This document shows positions 8,542-17,396 of a stretch of DNA of 64,000 nucleotides, piece by piece. The notes under the pieces are model-generated. The model did not search any database. It had not been told where the DNA came from and was given only the letters and a program-made list of their open reading frames with translations. The translations under genes were made by a program, and so were the position numbers. How positions within the stretch are numbered: the first letter of the stretch is position 1; each line of letters starts with the position of its first letter. Source of the stretch: Tannerellaceae bacterium (GTDB lineage Bacteria > Bacteroidota > Bacteroidia > Bacteroidales > Tannerellaceae); assembly GCA_031288615.1 (NCBI GenBank), contig JAITRC010000007.1, forward strand, positions 1-64,000, written 5' to 3'.

Positions 8542-9975
8542 ATGGGGAACCCAAAGGCATTTCTTTCCGTAGGCCGGCAGGAAGCTGGTTACCGTCCTGT
8601 CAATGAAAGACTGGGCGATTTTAGCGAAGTAGAGCAAACGTTAAATACTAACGACCGAAGGACACAGGCCTCTCGTTGTATGGACTGTGGTGTACCTTTC
8701 TGTCATTGGGCTTGTCCCGTTGGAAACAAGCAGCCGGAATGGCAGGATATGGTCTATAAAGGTAAGTGGCGTGAAGCCTATCTTTTGCTGGAAAAAACCT
8801 GTGATTTTCCTGAGTTTACCGGTCGTATTTGTCCCGCTCTTTGCGAGAAAAGTTGTGTGCTCAAGCATAGTACGGAAGAGCCGGTGACCATACGGGAAAA
8901 TGAGGCGGCTATTGCCGAGATGGCTTTCCGTGAGGGCTATGTCCGTCCTATCGTACCTGTCCGTAACAACAAAAAAGTGGCTGTGATTGGGAGTGGACCT
9001 GCGGGGTTGACCGTTGCTAATCGCCTCAATCGTTTGGGTTATTCCGTTACCGTTTTCGAAAAGGAAGAACGTGCCGGTGGGCTTCTCCGTTTCGGTATTC
9101 CTAATTTCAAGTTGAACAAAAAAGTCATTGATCGCCGTATTGATCTGATGACTGCCGAAGGGGTCGTTTTCAAATTTGGGACGAAAGTTGGTAAGGACAT
9201 TTCCGCGAAAGCGTTGACTACCGACTTTGATGCCCTCTGTGTGGCCATTGGGTGCGAGACACCTCGTGACTTGAATGTAGAGGGACGTAAACTCAAAGGC
9301 GTCTACTTTGCCATGGAATTGCTGAGTCGACAGAATAAAGTCCTTGGGGGATTGTCTCTCAAAGGTCTTCCGAATATTGATTGTAAAGGTAAAAGAGTCC
9401 TTGTCATTGGTGGCGGGGATACGGGAAGCGATTGTGTGGGAACAGCTAATCGTTTGGGTGCCATTTCCGTGACCCAGATAGAGATTCTTCCTAAACCCCC
9501 AGTCGGGCACAATCCTAATACTCCTTGGCCGCAATTTCCGAATGTGTTGAAGACGAGTACCAGCCATGAAGAGGGTTGTGATCGCCGTTGGAGCCTTACT
9601 ACCAATCGTTTTATTGGCGAAGCGGGTGTTCTCAAGGCTGTGGAAGTGGAAGAGGTGGAGTGGGTAAATGCCCCTGATGGGGGACGTCCCTCTCCTCACC
9701 CAACAGGACGTAAAGAAACTTTGGAGGTGGATCTTGTTTTTCTTGCTATGGGTTTTGTCTACCCTGAACAAGAAGGCTTGGTCAAAGAACTTTCCCTGTC
9801 TCTGGATGTCCGCAAAAATATAGCCACTGATATGGATGGGCGTACCCCCTCAGGAACTACCAAAATATTTGCCTGCGGCGATGCCGTCAATGGTCCCTCC
9901 CTTGTTGTCCGTGCTATTGCTACGGGTCTCCGTACAGCCTTAGCTATGGATAGTCTTCTCAAAGGACGTGGCTGA
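8542..9975 (+). CDS. gltD: Glutamate synthase small subunit
   Basis: NADPH-dependent, FAD-containing beta subunit that feeds electrons to the large subunit of glutamate synthase. The N-terminal Fe-S region has Cys46, Cys49, Cys54 and Cys58, then Cys97, Cys101 and Cys105. FAD binding is shown by IGSGPAGLTVANRL and NAD(P)H binding by VIGGGDTGSDCVG; the C-terminal FACGDAVNGPSLV closes the FAD site. Length 477 is typical. The large subunit gltB is not next to it. A TACCTTCG box at 8504-8511 may give it a promoter separate from hisDC. Confidence 0.95.
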   Translation: MGNPKAFLSVGRQEAGYRPVNERLGDFSEVEQTLNTNDRRTQASRCMDCGVPFCHWACPVGNKQPEWQDMVYKGKWREAYLLLEKTCDFPEFTGRICPALCEKSCVLKHSTEEPVTIRENEAAIAEMAFREGYVRPIVPVRNNKKVAVIGSGPAGLTVANRLNRLGYSVTVFEKEERAGGLLRFGIPNFKLNKKVIDRRIDLMTAEGVVFKFGTKVGKDISAKALTTDFDALCVAIGCETPRDLNVEGRKLKGVYFAMELLSRQNKVLGGLSLKGLPNIDCKGKRVLVIGGGDTGSDCVGTANRLGAISVTQIEILPKPPVGHNPNTPWPQFPNVLKTSTSHEEGCDRRWSLTTNRFIGEAGVLKAVEVEEVEWVNAPDGGRPSPHPTGRKETLEVDLVFLAMGFVYPEQEGLVKELSLSLDVRKNIATDMDGRTPSGTTKIFACGDAVNGPSLVVRAIATGLRTALAMDSLLKGRG

Positions 9976-9981
9976 CATTTT

Positions 9982-10518
9982 TCAGTCAGCGTAGCCGAGT
10001 TTGAGAAGGACTTCCTTGCTGATATCTATTTTAGGACTGGCAAAAATGATACTCATGGCAGAAGCCCGATCAATTACCAACTGGTAACCGTTCTTGTCGG
10101 AAATCTCTTTGACAGCGTTGTATATTTCATCTTGAATAGGTTTCATCAGACTTTCTCTGCGCTTATACAACTCACCTTCCGCCCCGAAATACTTTCGTTT
10201 CAACTCTTGGGCTTCTTGTTCTTTCTTGATGATATCCTCTTCCCGCTTGGTCTTCATCTCAGCCGAAAGAAAAACCAGGTCAGCCTGATACGTTTTGTAC
10301 ATATTCTGGGCTTCTTGCTGCAAGGTTTCCACCTCACCCTGCCACTTTACAGAGAGCTGCCCCAACTGTTCGTTGGTGATCTCATACGCCGGAATATTTT
10401 TCAGGATGTATTCCATATCTATCAACGCGAACTTCTGTCCGGTTACTCCATTGCAGATGAGTAGCAATACCCACAGCACCCCTCCTTTTCGCATCCATAC
10501 GTTCCTTTTCGTTCTCAT
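9982..10518 (-). CDS. OmpH/Skp-family periplasmic chaperone
   Basis: Skp-like chaperone that holds unfolded outer-membrane proteins in the periplasm. ATG 10518 gives a 178-residue protein with a basic N-terminus and a hydrophobic signal segment (GGVLWVLLLICNGVTG). The mature start QKFALIDMEYILKNIPAYE is typical, followed by a long charged helix (tentacle region, roughly residues 60-130) and DKNGYQLVIDRA near the end. A longer upstream reading is open but would run back into the PurF-like gene. The chosen start lies 10 nt after that gene's stop. Confidence 0.85.
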   Translation of the reverse strand: MRTKRNVWMRKGGVLWVLLLICNGVTGQKFALIDMEYILKNIPAYEITNEQLGQLSVKWQGEVETLQQEAQNMYKTYQADLVFLSAEMKTKREEDIIKKEQEAQELKRKYFGAEGELYKRRESLMKPIQDEIYNAVKEISDKNGYQLVIDRASAMSIIFASPKIDISKEVLLKLGYAD

Positions 10519-10528
10519 ATATCTGATT

Positions 10529-12454
10529 TTACTGACCCATGTTACCCTGTTCGTCCTTGCAAAGGTATTCTTCTTCCATGAAAGTAATGAGTGCACGGTT
10601 AACCATTCTCATTCCTCCCTGCGTGGGATAGTTGCCGGAAAAGTACCAATCGCCGGGGTGATTAGGGCAGGAGGCATGGAGGCCGTCAATCGTCTGGTAA
10701 ACGATCTCAATCTTCGATTGGATGGCAGGGGAAGTGAGCATATCTGCCATTTTAGCGGATATATCTTTGTCGGTAAAAGGGGCATAGATGTCTTGGACAT
10801 AGTTACGTAGAGGTTCAGTTTGACTACCGTCCATTATTCGCTCTTCTTGCAGTTTGGCCTGCTCATAAGCCTCTTGAAGAATAGCTGTTTGCCCGTGTTC
10901 TTCCAGTAAAGTGACGGTAGCTTTGAAGGTGATAAATTCATTCATGCGGGACATATCAATACCGTAGTAGTCAGGATAACGTACTTGAGGGGAGGAGGAT
11001 ACAATCACTATCTTCTTTGGATGGAGACGGTTCAGCATGTGGATAATACTCTGTCGAAGTGTCGTTCCGCGCACGATACTGTCGTCAATTATCACAAGGT
11101 TATCGACAAGAGGCTGCAAGCTACCGTAGGTGATGTCGTAGACATGCGCCGCAAGGTCATTACGGCTTTGCCCTTCGGCGATGAAAGTGCGGAGTTTGAT
11201 GTCTTTGATAGCCACTTTCTCGGTACGGATACGGAGAGAGAGTATCTGTTCTAACTCTTCCTCTTGAAGTAAATGAGTACGGTCGGCTATCCAGTCCTTT
11301 TTAAGTTTGTTGAGGTGATTGTCCAGCTCCTCCAACATACCGTAGTAGGCGACTTCTGCTGTATTGGGGATAAAAGAGAAAACGGTATAGCGAAGGTCAT
11401 GGTCTACCGCTTGCAAGATAGTATGGACGAGGTTGCCTCCGAGCCGCTTCCTCTCCTTATAGATATCCACGTCGCTACCGCGTGAAAAATAGATACGTTC
11501 AAATGAACAGGCGTGGTTGTTTGCCGGAGGCACAATTTGCGAAAGACGTACCTCACCGCCTTTGTTGATAAGAAGAGCTTCGCCGCGTTGTAATTCCGTC
11601 ACTTTATCCGACTGAATGTCCATCACCGTCTGGATCACAGGGCGTTCGGAGGCGATGACGACAATTTCGTCATTGACGTAGTAAAAAGCAGGGCGGATAC
11701 CCCAAGGATCACGTACGGCAAAAGTCTCTCCGCTTCCGGTCATCCCACCTATCACGAAACCTCCGTCCCAATCAGGCACACATTCCCGAAGCACATTCGA
11801 GAGGTCTATTCGCTGTTCGATCATTTCGGTCATATCCACTCCCATTTTCCCTTCCTCCTTACACTCGGCAAAGAGGCGCTCCACTTCACGGTCAAGGCGA
11901 TGCCCCATTTGTTCGAGCATGATGTAGGTGTCGGAGTAATCGCGAGGATGCTGTCCGGTGGAGGTGATTTTGCGAAACACCTCATCTACGTTTGTCAGAT
12001 TGAAATTACCGCAGAGTAAAAGGTTACGGGCACGCCAGTTATTTCGCCTCAGGAAAGGATGCACGTAAGAGATGCCGCATTTCCCTGTCGTACTGTACCG
12101 CAGATGGCCGAGATATAATTCACCTGCAAAAGGGACCTTTGCTTTTGCGAAAATAGGATCAGCCAACTCTTCTTTGGAGAAGTTTTTATAATGACAGTGA
12201 ATAGAAGAGAATAGTTCTGCAATAGCTCCTGTCCCTGTCGCCCGTTCCCTGAACATGTACTCCTCTCCTACACGCGGATGTAGTTTAATACAGGCCAAAC
12301 CGGCACCTTCCTGCCCCCGGTTATGCTGCTTTTCCATCAGGAGGTAGAGCTTATTCAGCCCGTATGTCCACGTCCCATATTTATGATAATAGAACTCCAA
12401 AGGCTTGAGTAACCGAACAATAGCTACTCCACATTCATGTTTTAACTCTTCCAT
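10529..12454 (-). CDS. PurF-like amidophosphoribosyltransferase (Bacteroidetes long form)
   Basis: A class II glutamine amidotransferase domain is joined to a type I phosphoribosyltransferase domain. ATG 12454 gives MEELKHECGVA, with the candidate catalytic cysteine at position 8 preceded by a seven-residue leader that would need removal, as in PurF enzymes made with a propeptide. GQEGAGLA, GHLRYSTTG and RDPWGIRPAFYY are glutaminase landmarks; LVIIDDSIVRGTT is the PRPP loop. At 641 residues it is clearly longer than classical PurF (about 500). This long form is widespread in Bacteroidetes; whether it is the purine-pathway enzyme or a paralogue is not decided here. Confidence 0.82.
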   Translation of the reverse strand: MEELKHECGVAIVRLLKPLEFYYHKYGTWTYGLNKLYLLMEKQHNRGQEGAGLACIKLHPRVGEEYMFRERATGTGAIAELFSSIHCHYKNFSKEELADPIFAKAKVPFAGELYLGHLRYSTTGKCGISYVHPFLRRNNWRARNLLLCGNFNLTNVDEVFRKITSTGQHPRDYSDTYIMLEQMGHRLDREVERLFAECKEEGKMGVDMTEMIEQRIDLSNVLRECVPDWDGGFVIGGMTGSGETFAVRDPWGIRPAFYYVNDEIVVIASERPVIQTVMDIQSDKVTELQRGEALLINKGGEVRLSQIVPPANNHACSFERIYFSRGSDVDIYKERKRLGGNLVHTILQAVDHDLRYTVFSFIPNTAEVAYYGMLEELDNHLNKLKKDWIADRTHLLQEEELEQILSLRIRTEKVAIKDIKLRTFIAEGQSRNDLAAHVYDITYGSLQPLVDNLVIIDDSIVRGTTLRQSIIHMLNRLHPKKIVIVSSSPQVRYPDYYGIDMSRMNEFITFKATVTLLEEHGQTAILQEAYEQAKLQEERIMDGSQTEPLRNYVQDIYAPFTDKDISAKMADMLTSPAIQSKIEIVYQTIDGLHASCPNHPGDWYFSGNYPTQGGMRMVNRALITFMEEEYLCKDEQGNMGQ

Positions 12455-12587
12455 CTCCCGGAGATTTATGCAGCCCCGAAAATACGTTATTATTATAGTT
12501 ATAGCTACCTTATACTTCTGTTTTATTATGGAATTGCTTTGAATATGAAATAGAAGTCTTGTCAATGACTGTTCCTTTGGGCAACAG

Positions 12588-12619
12588 TTTGGTAGAGTGG
12601 AGGTAAAGGTGTACTTTTG
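12588..12619 (+). promoter_or_regulatory. Promoter of coiled-coil-zapA-rny operon
   Basis: TTTG at 12588-12591 and TACTTTTG at 12612-12619 are separated by 20 nt. The box excludes the in-frame start at 12597, which lies inside it, and supports ATG 12636. Confidence 0.72.
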
Positions 12620-12635
12620 TGAGGAAATTAGCCGG

Positions 12636-12929
12636 ATGATGGCAGAGGATCATAGAGTGTTGCTGGCGGAATTTGAAGTTCGTGTTCGTGATTTGATAGC
12701 ACATTGCGAGAAGCAGAAGTGTAAGATCGGCGAATTGGAAGGAGCTTTAGCCGCAACCAAAGTTGATTTGCACCATGCGGAAGAGCGAATTAAAATGTTG
12801 GAAGCCCAAAGAGACAATATATTGGCGGCACGTGTTGTGGCAATGCATGAAGGCGATGTACGGCGTGCGAAAGAGCGGATAGTGAGAATGATACGAGAGG
12901 TGAATAATTGTATTGCGTTAGCTGAATGA
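12636..12929 (+). CDS. Coiled-coil protein upstream of ZapA (ZapB-like)
   Basis: A 97-residue, highly charged helical protein with heptad-like spacing over most of its length (LLAEFEVRVRDLIAHCEKQ, then ELEGALAATKVDLHHAEERIKML), ending REVNNCIALAE. There is no signal peptide or membrane segment. It overlaps zapA by ATGA (12926-12929), so the two are translationally coupled. Proteins of this shape regularly precede zapA in Bacteroidetes, so a role in divisome assembly with ZapA is a reasonable inference, but no sequence motif proves it. Confidence 0.7.
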   Translation: MMAEDHRVLLAEFEVRVRDLIAHCEKQKCKIGELEGALAATKVDLHHAEERIKMLEAQRDNILAARVVAMHEGDVRRAKERIVRMIREVNNCIALAE

Positions 12930-13246
12930 GTGTGGGAGCAAGTGACATGTTCTTAATACACGTGGATATAGGTAAAGGTTCTTACGGATTGCGCGTGCGG
13001 CGCGATGAAGAGTACCTTTATCGCCGTGCAGCAGAGGAAGTGCGTGCGGTATTACTCCGCTTTGAACAGCGGTACGGAGGCGAAGCGAAGCAAGAGACGA
13101 CGGATTTGTTGGCGATGACAGCATTGCAGTTGGCTACGGAGATGATTAGGTTGCGCGAGCGAAACGATACAACTCCTTTCGTAGAAGTATTGCAGCGTTT
13201 AACAAGTGAGGTTAGTACATATCTGGAAGTTAGCCGTATTACGTAA
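12926..13246 (+). CDS. zapA: Cell division protein ZapA
   Basis: Small FtsZ-associated protein that bundles filaments at midcell. The 106-residue chain has the ZapA pattern: an N-terminal beta segment (FLIHVDIGKGSYGLRVRRDEEYLYRRAAEEV) followed by long helices with the LLAMTALQLATEMIRLRE stretch. The first seven residues (MSVGASD) are a little longer than usual; Met8 (MFLIHV) is an alternative start. Overlap with the upstream coiled-coil gene and the 59-nt gap to rny make a three-gene operon. Confidence 0.82.
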   Translation: MSVGASDMFLIHVDIGKGSYGLRVRRDEEYLYRRAAEEVRAVLLRFEQRYGGEAKQETTDLLAMTALQLATEMIRLRERNDTTPFVEVLQRLTSEVSTYLEVSRIT

Positions 13247-13305
13247 CGTAAGATGCGGCGTAGAGGATATGTTTACCTACATAGTATAAGTAAAATGATA
13301 AGAAG

Positions 13306-14859
13306 ATGGAATTAGCAATAGTGGGTATTGTTGCCTTTTTAGTAGGAGGAACAGCAGGGTGGTTTGGAACACGTTCACTCGGCCGGTCAAGCTACAACCA
13401 TATTATTGAGGAGGCGAATAGAGAGGCAGAAGCGATTAAAAAAGGTAAGTTGCTGGAAGTGAAGGAGAAATTTTTTCTCTTGAAAGCAGACTTGGAAAAG
13501 CAAGTAGCCCTGCGTACGGCGAGGATACAGTCTTCAGAAGCAAGTATACAGTCGACAGAAATAAAACTGAAACAACAAGCACAGACCTTCGCACAGCAAC
13601 AGGAAGAATTGCGACGCAAAAGCAATGAAGTGAATGCTTGCAAGGAAAATCTTGCGGCGAAAGAGGCGTTGCTTGAAAAGAAAAAGCTGGAAGTAGAACA
13701 GTTGCGCCAGACAGAGGTGGAACGTCTTGAGGCCGTATCGGGTTTGTCTGTGGATGAGGCAAAAGTGCGCTTAGTCGAATCTCTTAAGGATGAAGCCCGA
13801 ACACAAGCCAGTGCTCACATTGATGAAATCATGGAAGAGGCGAAGATGACGGCTAATAAGGAAGCCCGAAGAATCGTCATCCAGACTATTCAGCGTGTGG
13901 CGACGGAAACGGCGGTAGAAAATGCGGTGACAGTGTTTCATATTGACTCTGATGAGGTCAAAGGGCGTATCATTGGGCGTGAGGGACGCAATATCCGTGC
14001 GTTGGAGGCGGCAACAGGAGTGGAAATTGTGGTGGATGATACGCCGGAAGCTATTGTGTTATCGGGTTTTGATCCGGTGCGTCGTGAAGTAGCCCGCCTT
14101 GCTTTGCATCAATTGGTGCAGGATGGGCGAATTCATCCGGCACGAATTGAAGAGATTGTGGATCGTGTTAAACAACAAGTAGAAGATGAGATTGTTGAAA
14201 CCGGTAAACGGACGACAATAGATATGGGGGTACATGGACTACACCCCGAGTTAGTACGTATGGTGGGTCGTATGAAATATCGTTCTTCATACGGACAAAA
14301 TTTGTTGCAGCATGCGCGGGAGACAGCGAACTTGTGTGCGGCAATGGCGTCGGAACTTGGATTGGATCCGAAGAAAGCAAAACGTGCAGGACTATTGCAT
14401 GATATTGGTAAAGTGCCTGATGATGAGCCGGAATTGCCGCATGCTGTATTAGGGATGAAGCTTTGCGAAAAATATAAGGAGAAACCGGAAATTTGTAATG
14501 CGGTGGGTTCCCATCATGATGAGATAGAGATGCAAACGCTGATTGCCCCCATCGTTCAGGTGTGTGACGCCATATCAGGCGCTCGTCCGGGCGCCCGTCG
14601 CGAAGTGGCAGAAGCATATATTAAGCGACTGACTGATCTGGAGCAGTTAGGCTTGTCGTACCCCGGAGTAGAAAAAACATACGCTATCCAAGCAGGACGT
14701 GAACTGCGCGTAATCGTAGGAGCCGACCAGATAGATGATGAGGCGACGGAAATTCTTTCTCAGGAAATAGCTAAGAAGATTCAAGACGAGATGACCTATC
14801 CGGGACAAGTGAAGATTACGGTCATACGCGAGACGCGAGCCGTAAGTTATGCGAAGTGA
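13306..14859 (+). CDS. rny: Ribonuclease Y
   Basis: Membrane-anchored endoribonuclease that starts mRNA decay. The 517 residues are organised as an N-terminal membrane helix (about 4-21), a long coiled coil (about 30-200), a KH RNA-binding domain with [15 protein letters not shown] (about 209-268) and an HD phosphohydrolase domain with His336 and the LLHDIGK motif (HD at 365-366). The sequence ends ETRAVSYAK, as is usual. It is the last gene of the zapA operon; the hairpin 45 nt downstream ends the convergent ferredoxin rather than this transcript. Confidence 0.96.
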   Translation: MELAIVGIVAFLVGGTAGWFGTRSLGRSSYNHIIEEANREAEAIKKGKLLEVKEKFFLLKADLEKQVALRTARIQSSEASIQSTEIKLKQQAQTFAQQQEELRRKSNEVNACKENLAAKEALLEKKKLEVEQLRQTEVERLEAVSGLSVDEAKVRLVESLKDEARTQASAHIDEIMEEAKMTANKEARRIVIQTIQRVATETAVENAVTVFHIDSDEVKGRIIGREGRNIRALEAATGVEIVVDDTPEAIVLSGFDPVRREVARLALHQLVQDGRIHPARIEEIVDRVKQQVEDEIVETGKRTTIDMGVHGLHPELVRMVGRMKYRSSYGQNLLQHARETANLCAAMASELGLDPKKAKRAGLLHDIGKVPDDEPELPHAVLGMKLCEKYKEKPEICNAVGSHHDEIEMQTLIAPIVQVCDAISGARPGARREVAEAYIKRLTDLEQLGLSYPGVEKTYAIQAGRELRVIVGADQIDDEATEILSQEIAKKIQDEMTYPGQVKITVIRETRAVSYAK

Positions 14860-14903
14860 AGGTGAGGCTTGAGAAAGGAGAAGTTGATCGTTGAAATAAA
14901 AAA

Positions 14904-14925
14904 CGCCGAGGCAGATACCTCGGCG
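14904..14925 (-). terminator. Rho-independent terminator of ferredoxin gene
   Basis: Perfect 8-bp stem CGCCGAGG/CCTCGGCG with a 6-nt loop, followed on the minus strand by six T residues and ATTT. It lies 48 nt past the ferredoxin stop. On the plus strand there is no T run, so it is not a clear rny terminator. Confidence 0.85.
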
Positions 14926-14972
14926 TCATTAGGGTGGATAAGCCCCAATAGGTTAAAGTAACCCCAAATACT

Positions 14973-15143
14973 CTACTTGGCAGGATGGATAGCCTCAGTA
15001 GGGCAGGCATCCGCGCAAGAAGCACATTCGGTGCAGAGAGAGGGATTGATGGAATACTTGTCTCCTTCAGAGATAGCTTCCATCGGACACTCGCTGATAC
15101 AAGTGCCACAAGCGATACATTCTTCATTGATTACGTAAGCCAT
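14973..15143 (-). CDS. 2[4Fe-4S] ferredoxin
   Basis: A 56-residue clostridial-type ferredoxin, a small soluble electron carrier. Two cluster motifs are seen: CIACGTCISECP (Cys9, Cys12, Cys15, Cys19) and CTECASCADACP (Cys37, Cys40, Cys43, Cys47), each followed by the usual EAI. It is monocistronic, with a TACCTTTG box at 15196-15189 and a strong terminator. Its redox partner is not evident from the neighbours. Confidence 0.95.
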   Translation of the reverse strand: MAYVINEECIACGTCISECPMEAISEGDKYSINPSLCTECASCADACPTEAIHPAK

Positions 15144-15188
15144 AACAATTCTCTTTTAGTTTGAACATGTAGATACCATTAGACGGCT

Positions 15189-15238
15189 CAAAGGTAAAGA
15201 TAATTCGATTATCACCTAAACATTAATAGATACATTTG
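15189..15238. promoter_or_regulatory. Divergent promoter region, ferredoxin / Fsr transporter
   Basis: TACCTTTG on the minus strand at 15196-15189 faces the ferredoxin gene; TACATTTG on the plus strand at 15231-15238 lies 10 nt before the transporter ATG. The -33 elements are poor for both. Confidence 0.5.
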
Positions 15239-15248
15239 CGGGATTCGG

Positions 15249-16442
15249 ATGAAGGAGCAATTATACGAGAAAGGACAGACGGCTTTCGGGGTGCTGGCCA
15301 CGTTGAGTGTGGCGCACTGCCTGAACGATATGATGCAATCGGTGATCATGGCTTCCTATCCGCTGGTCAAGGAGGAACTGGGTTTGACATTTGCCCAGAT
15401 TGGTCTGATCACGTTGGCATACCAAATAGCAGCATCGGTATTTCAGCCGGTTGTAGGGTTGATCTTCGACCGTTTCCCTTTGTCCCGTTCATTGCAGTTG
15501 GGGATGAGTTTTACGTGGATAGGGCTTATTTTGCTTGGATGGGTGTCGTCGTTGGATGGGGTGTTGGTGTCGGTTTTTTTGGTAGGGATGGGGTCATCGG
15601 TTTTTCATCCGGAAGCTTCCCGCATCACCTCATTGGCATCGGGAGGGAAACGAGGATTGGCACAATCTATCTTCCAAGTAGGGGGTAATTTCGGAACATC
15701 AATAGGCCCGTTACTGATAGCATTGTTAATAGTGCCATACGGCCGTAGTCATTTGTCTCTTTTCGGGTTGGTTGCGGCGGGAGGTATTCTTGTGATGACA
15801 CCGGCATGCCGGTGGTTCAAAGAATATCTAAAGGAATCAAAGGATAGGTTGAAGTCGGAAAACTGTGTGGAACGACCGTTGCCGTTAGGCACTACCGTGT
15901 GGTCAATAGGGATCTTGCTACTGCTCATTTTTTCCAAGTATATCTACATGGCAAGTTTGTCAAGTTACTATACCTTTTACTTGATAGAAAAATTTGGGGT
16001 GTCGGTGCAAAGCTCACAGTTATGCTTGTGTGTTTTTCTGGTGGCACTCGCAATAGGTACATTGTTGGGAGGCCCGTTGGGAGATAGGTTTGGCCGGAAG
16101 TATGTGATATGGTTCTCCATATTGGGTACGGCACCGTTTTCCTTGTTGATGCCGTATGTAGGATTTGGCTGGACGGTGGTATTGAGTTTCTGCATCGGTT
16201 TGATGCTTGCGTCGGCCTTTCCGGCTATTCTGGTATATGCACAGGAGCTGTTGCCTTACAAACTGGGGCTTATCTCAGGACTTTTTTTTGGATTGGCGTT
16301 TGGGGTGGCCGGGATTTCATCGGCTGTATTGGGAAAGATTGCGGATGTACGGGGAATAGAAGCTGTCTACCAGGCAGTGGCCTATATGCCGTTGATAGGT
16401 ATGGTGACGTGGTTCCTACCTGACTTGAAAAAAAGAGGATGA
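15249..16442 (+). CDS. MFS transporter, fosmidomycin-resistance (Fsr)-like
   Basis: A 397-residue, 12-helix major facilitator protein of the inner membrane. It resembles Fsr-type exporters: an N-terminal HCLNDMMQSVIMASYP helix, FHPEASRITS with the preceding LVGMGSS, and FQVGGNFGTSIGPLL. The second half repeats the MFS A-like motif (GGPLGDRFGRK). Known relatives export fosmidomycin, but the natural substrate is unknown. The stop overlaps the start of the radical SAM gene (ATGA), so both are made from one message. Confidence 0.85.
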   Translation: MKEQLYEKGQTAFGVLATLSVAHCLNDMMQSVIMASYPLVKEELGLTFAQIGLITLAYQIAASVFQPVVGLIFDRFPLSRSLQLGMSFTWIGLILLGWVSSLDGVLVSVFLVGMGSSVFHPEASRITSLASGGKRGLAQSIFQVGGNFGTSIGPLLIALLIVPYGRSHLSLFGLVAAGGILVMTPACRWFKEYLKESKDRLKSENCVERPLPLGTTVWSIGILLLLIFSKYIYMASLSSYYTFYLIEKFGVSVQSSQLCLCVFLVALAIGTLLGGPLGDRFGRKYVIWFSILGTAPFSLLMPYVGFGWTVVLSFCIGLMLASAFPAILVYAQELLPYKLGLISGLFFGLAFGVAGISSAVLGKIADVRGIEAVYQAVAYMPLIGMVTWFLPDLKKRG

Positions 16443-17341
16443 TAAGGAAGTTGGCATATCTGGGCTTGTGGTTTGTGCGTGCACGTTTCATGGGGAGACA
16501 GGCACCGCTTCAGACGGTATTATTTATTTCGGATCAATGTAATCTTTCATGTAAGCACTGTTCGGTTTATCGGCATGAACATCCTCATGTCAAGAGTTAT
16601 GAGCAGGTTAGAGAAGAACTGGAGTATTCATACCGGATAGGCTCACGGTTCGTGGATTTCGAAGGAGGTGAGCCGACACTCTGGCGAGATGGTGATCACG
16701 ACCTCAATTCCCTTATCCGCTTGGCTAAACAAATAGGCTTTTTTTCCACGACGATTACAACGAATGCCCAGCAACCTTTTGCCGGTTCAGAAGCGGATTC
16801 TATTTGGGTGAGCCTTGACGGCTTGGGAGCGTACCACGATGATATACGGGGAGCCGGATCTTTTGAACGGTTGTGCCGGAACATTGCTACGGCCGCGCAT
16901 CCCCACCTGAGTGCTAATATGGTGATCAATGCACGTAATTATACCTCTGTGGAAGAGACGATACAATTCGCCCGCGATAGTCCCTACATCCGTTCTATCT
17001 CGCTCAACTTCCACACACCTTATGCGGGAACGGAAGACCTCTTCCTGGATCAGGAGAGACGTTCAGAGGTGATAGAGTTGATTATCCGGCTTAAACGACA
17101 AGGGTACCCTATTATGAACTCGGTGTCGGGGTTAAGTTTGATGCGCTTTCCGCAAGAGAACGGGAAAAGGCAGTGTTGGGTAACCAACTTTATCATGCCG
17201 GAGGGAGAAAAGTTGGCGGAGTGCCAAGGGAGGAAGGCCGGGGTATGTGGATACTGTGGCTTCGCAATGGCTGGAGAGATGCAGGCGGTATTCTCTTTCA
17301 AACTTGACACATTGTTGGCGGGGATGAATTTACGGCTATAG
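16439..17341 (+). CDS. Radical SAM protein, unknown substrate
   Basis: A 300-residue radical SAM enzyme. The cluster motif is CNLSCKHC (Cys34, Cys38, Cys41) and a GGEP motif lies at 76-79 (FVDFEGGEPTLW), followed by VSLDG. Four further cysteines cluster near the C-terminus (CW, then AECQ and CGYC), which could hold an auxiliary cluster or metal but do not form a standard SPASM pattern. It is translationally coupled to the Fsr-like transporter, hinting that the transporter may move a substrate or product of this enzyme. The reaction cannot be told from sequence. Confidence 0.8.
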   Translation: MIRKLAYLGLWFVRARFMGRQAPLQTVLFISDQCNLSCKHCSVYRHEHPHVKSYEQVREELEYSYRIGSRFVDFEGGEPTLWRDGDHDLNSLIRLAKQIGFFSTTITTNAQQPFAGSEADSIWVSLDGLGAYHDDIRGAGSFERLCRNIATAAHPHLSANMVINARNYTSVEETIQFARDSPYIRSISLNFHTPYAGTEDLFLDQERRSEVIELIIRLKRQGYPIMNSVSGLSLMRFPQENGKRQCWVTNFIMPEGEKLAECQGRKAGVCGYCGFAMAGEMQAVFSFKLDTLLAGMNLRL

Positions 17342-17396
17342 AAAGGTTTCGGGTATGTAAAACAACATTCATTCACTTCTGTAAAGAAATAGGACA

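Noticed and set aside
8641..9771. 376-codon minus-strand frame opposite gltD
   Set aside because: No signal peptide, motif or family resemblance; gltD is complete on the other strand.
13247..13305. 6S RNA between zapA and rny
   Set aside because: The gap is only 59 nt, too short for 6S RNA.
14904..14925. Terminator of rny on the plus strand
   Set aside because: The hairpin is followed by CATTAG, not T residues, on the plus strand; the T run is on the ferredoxin side.
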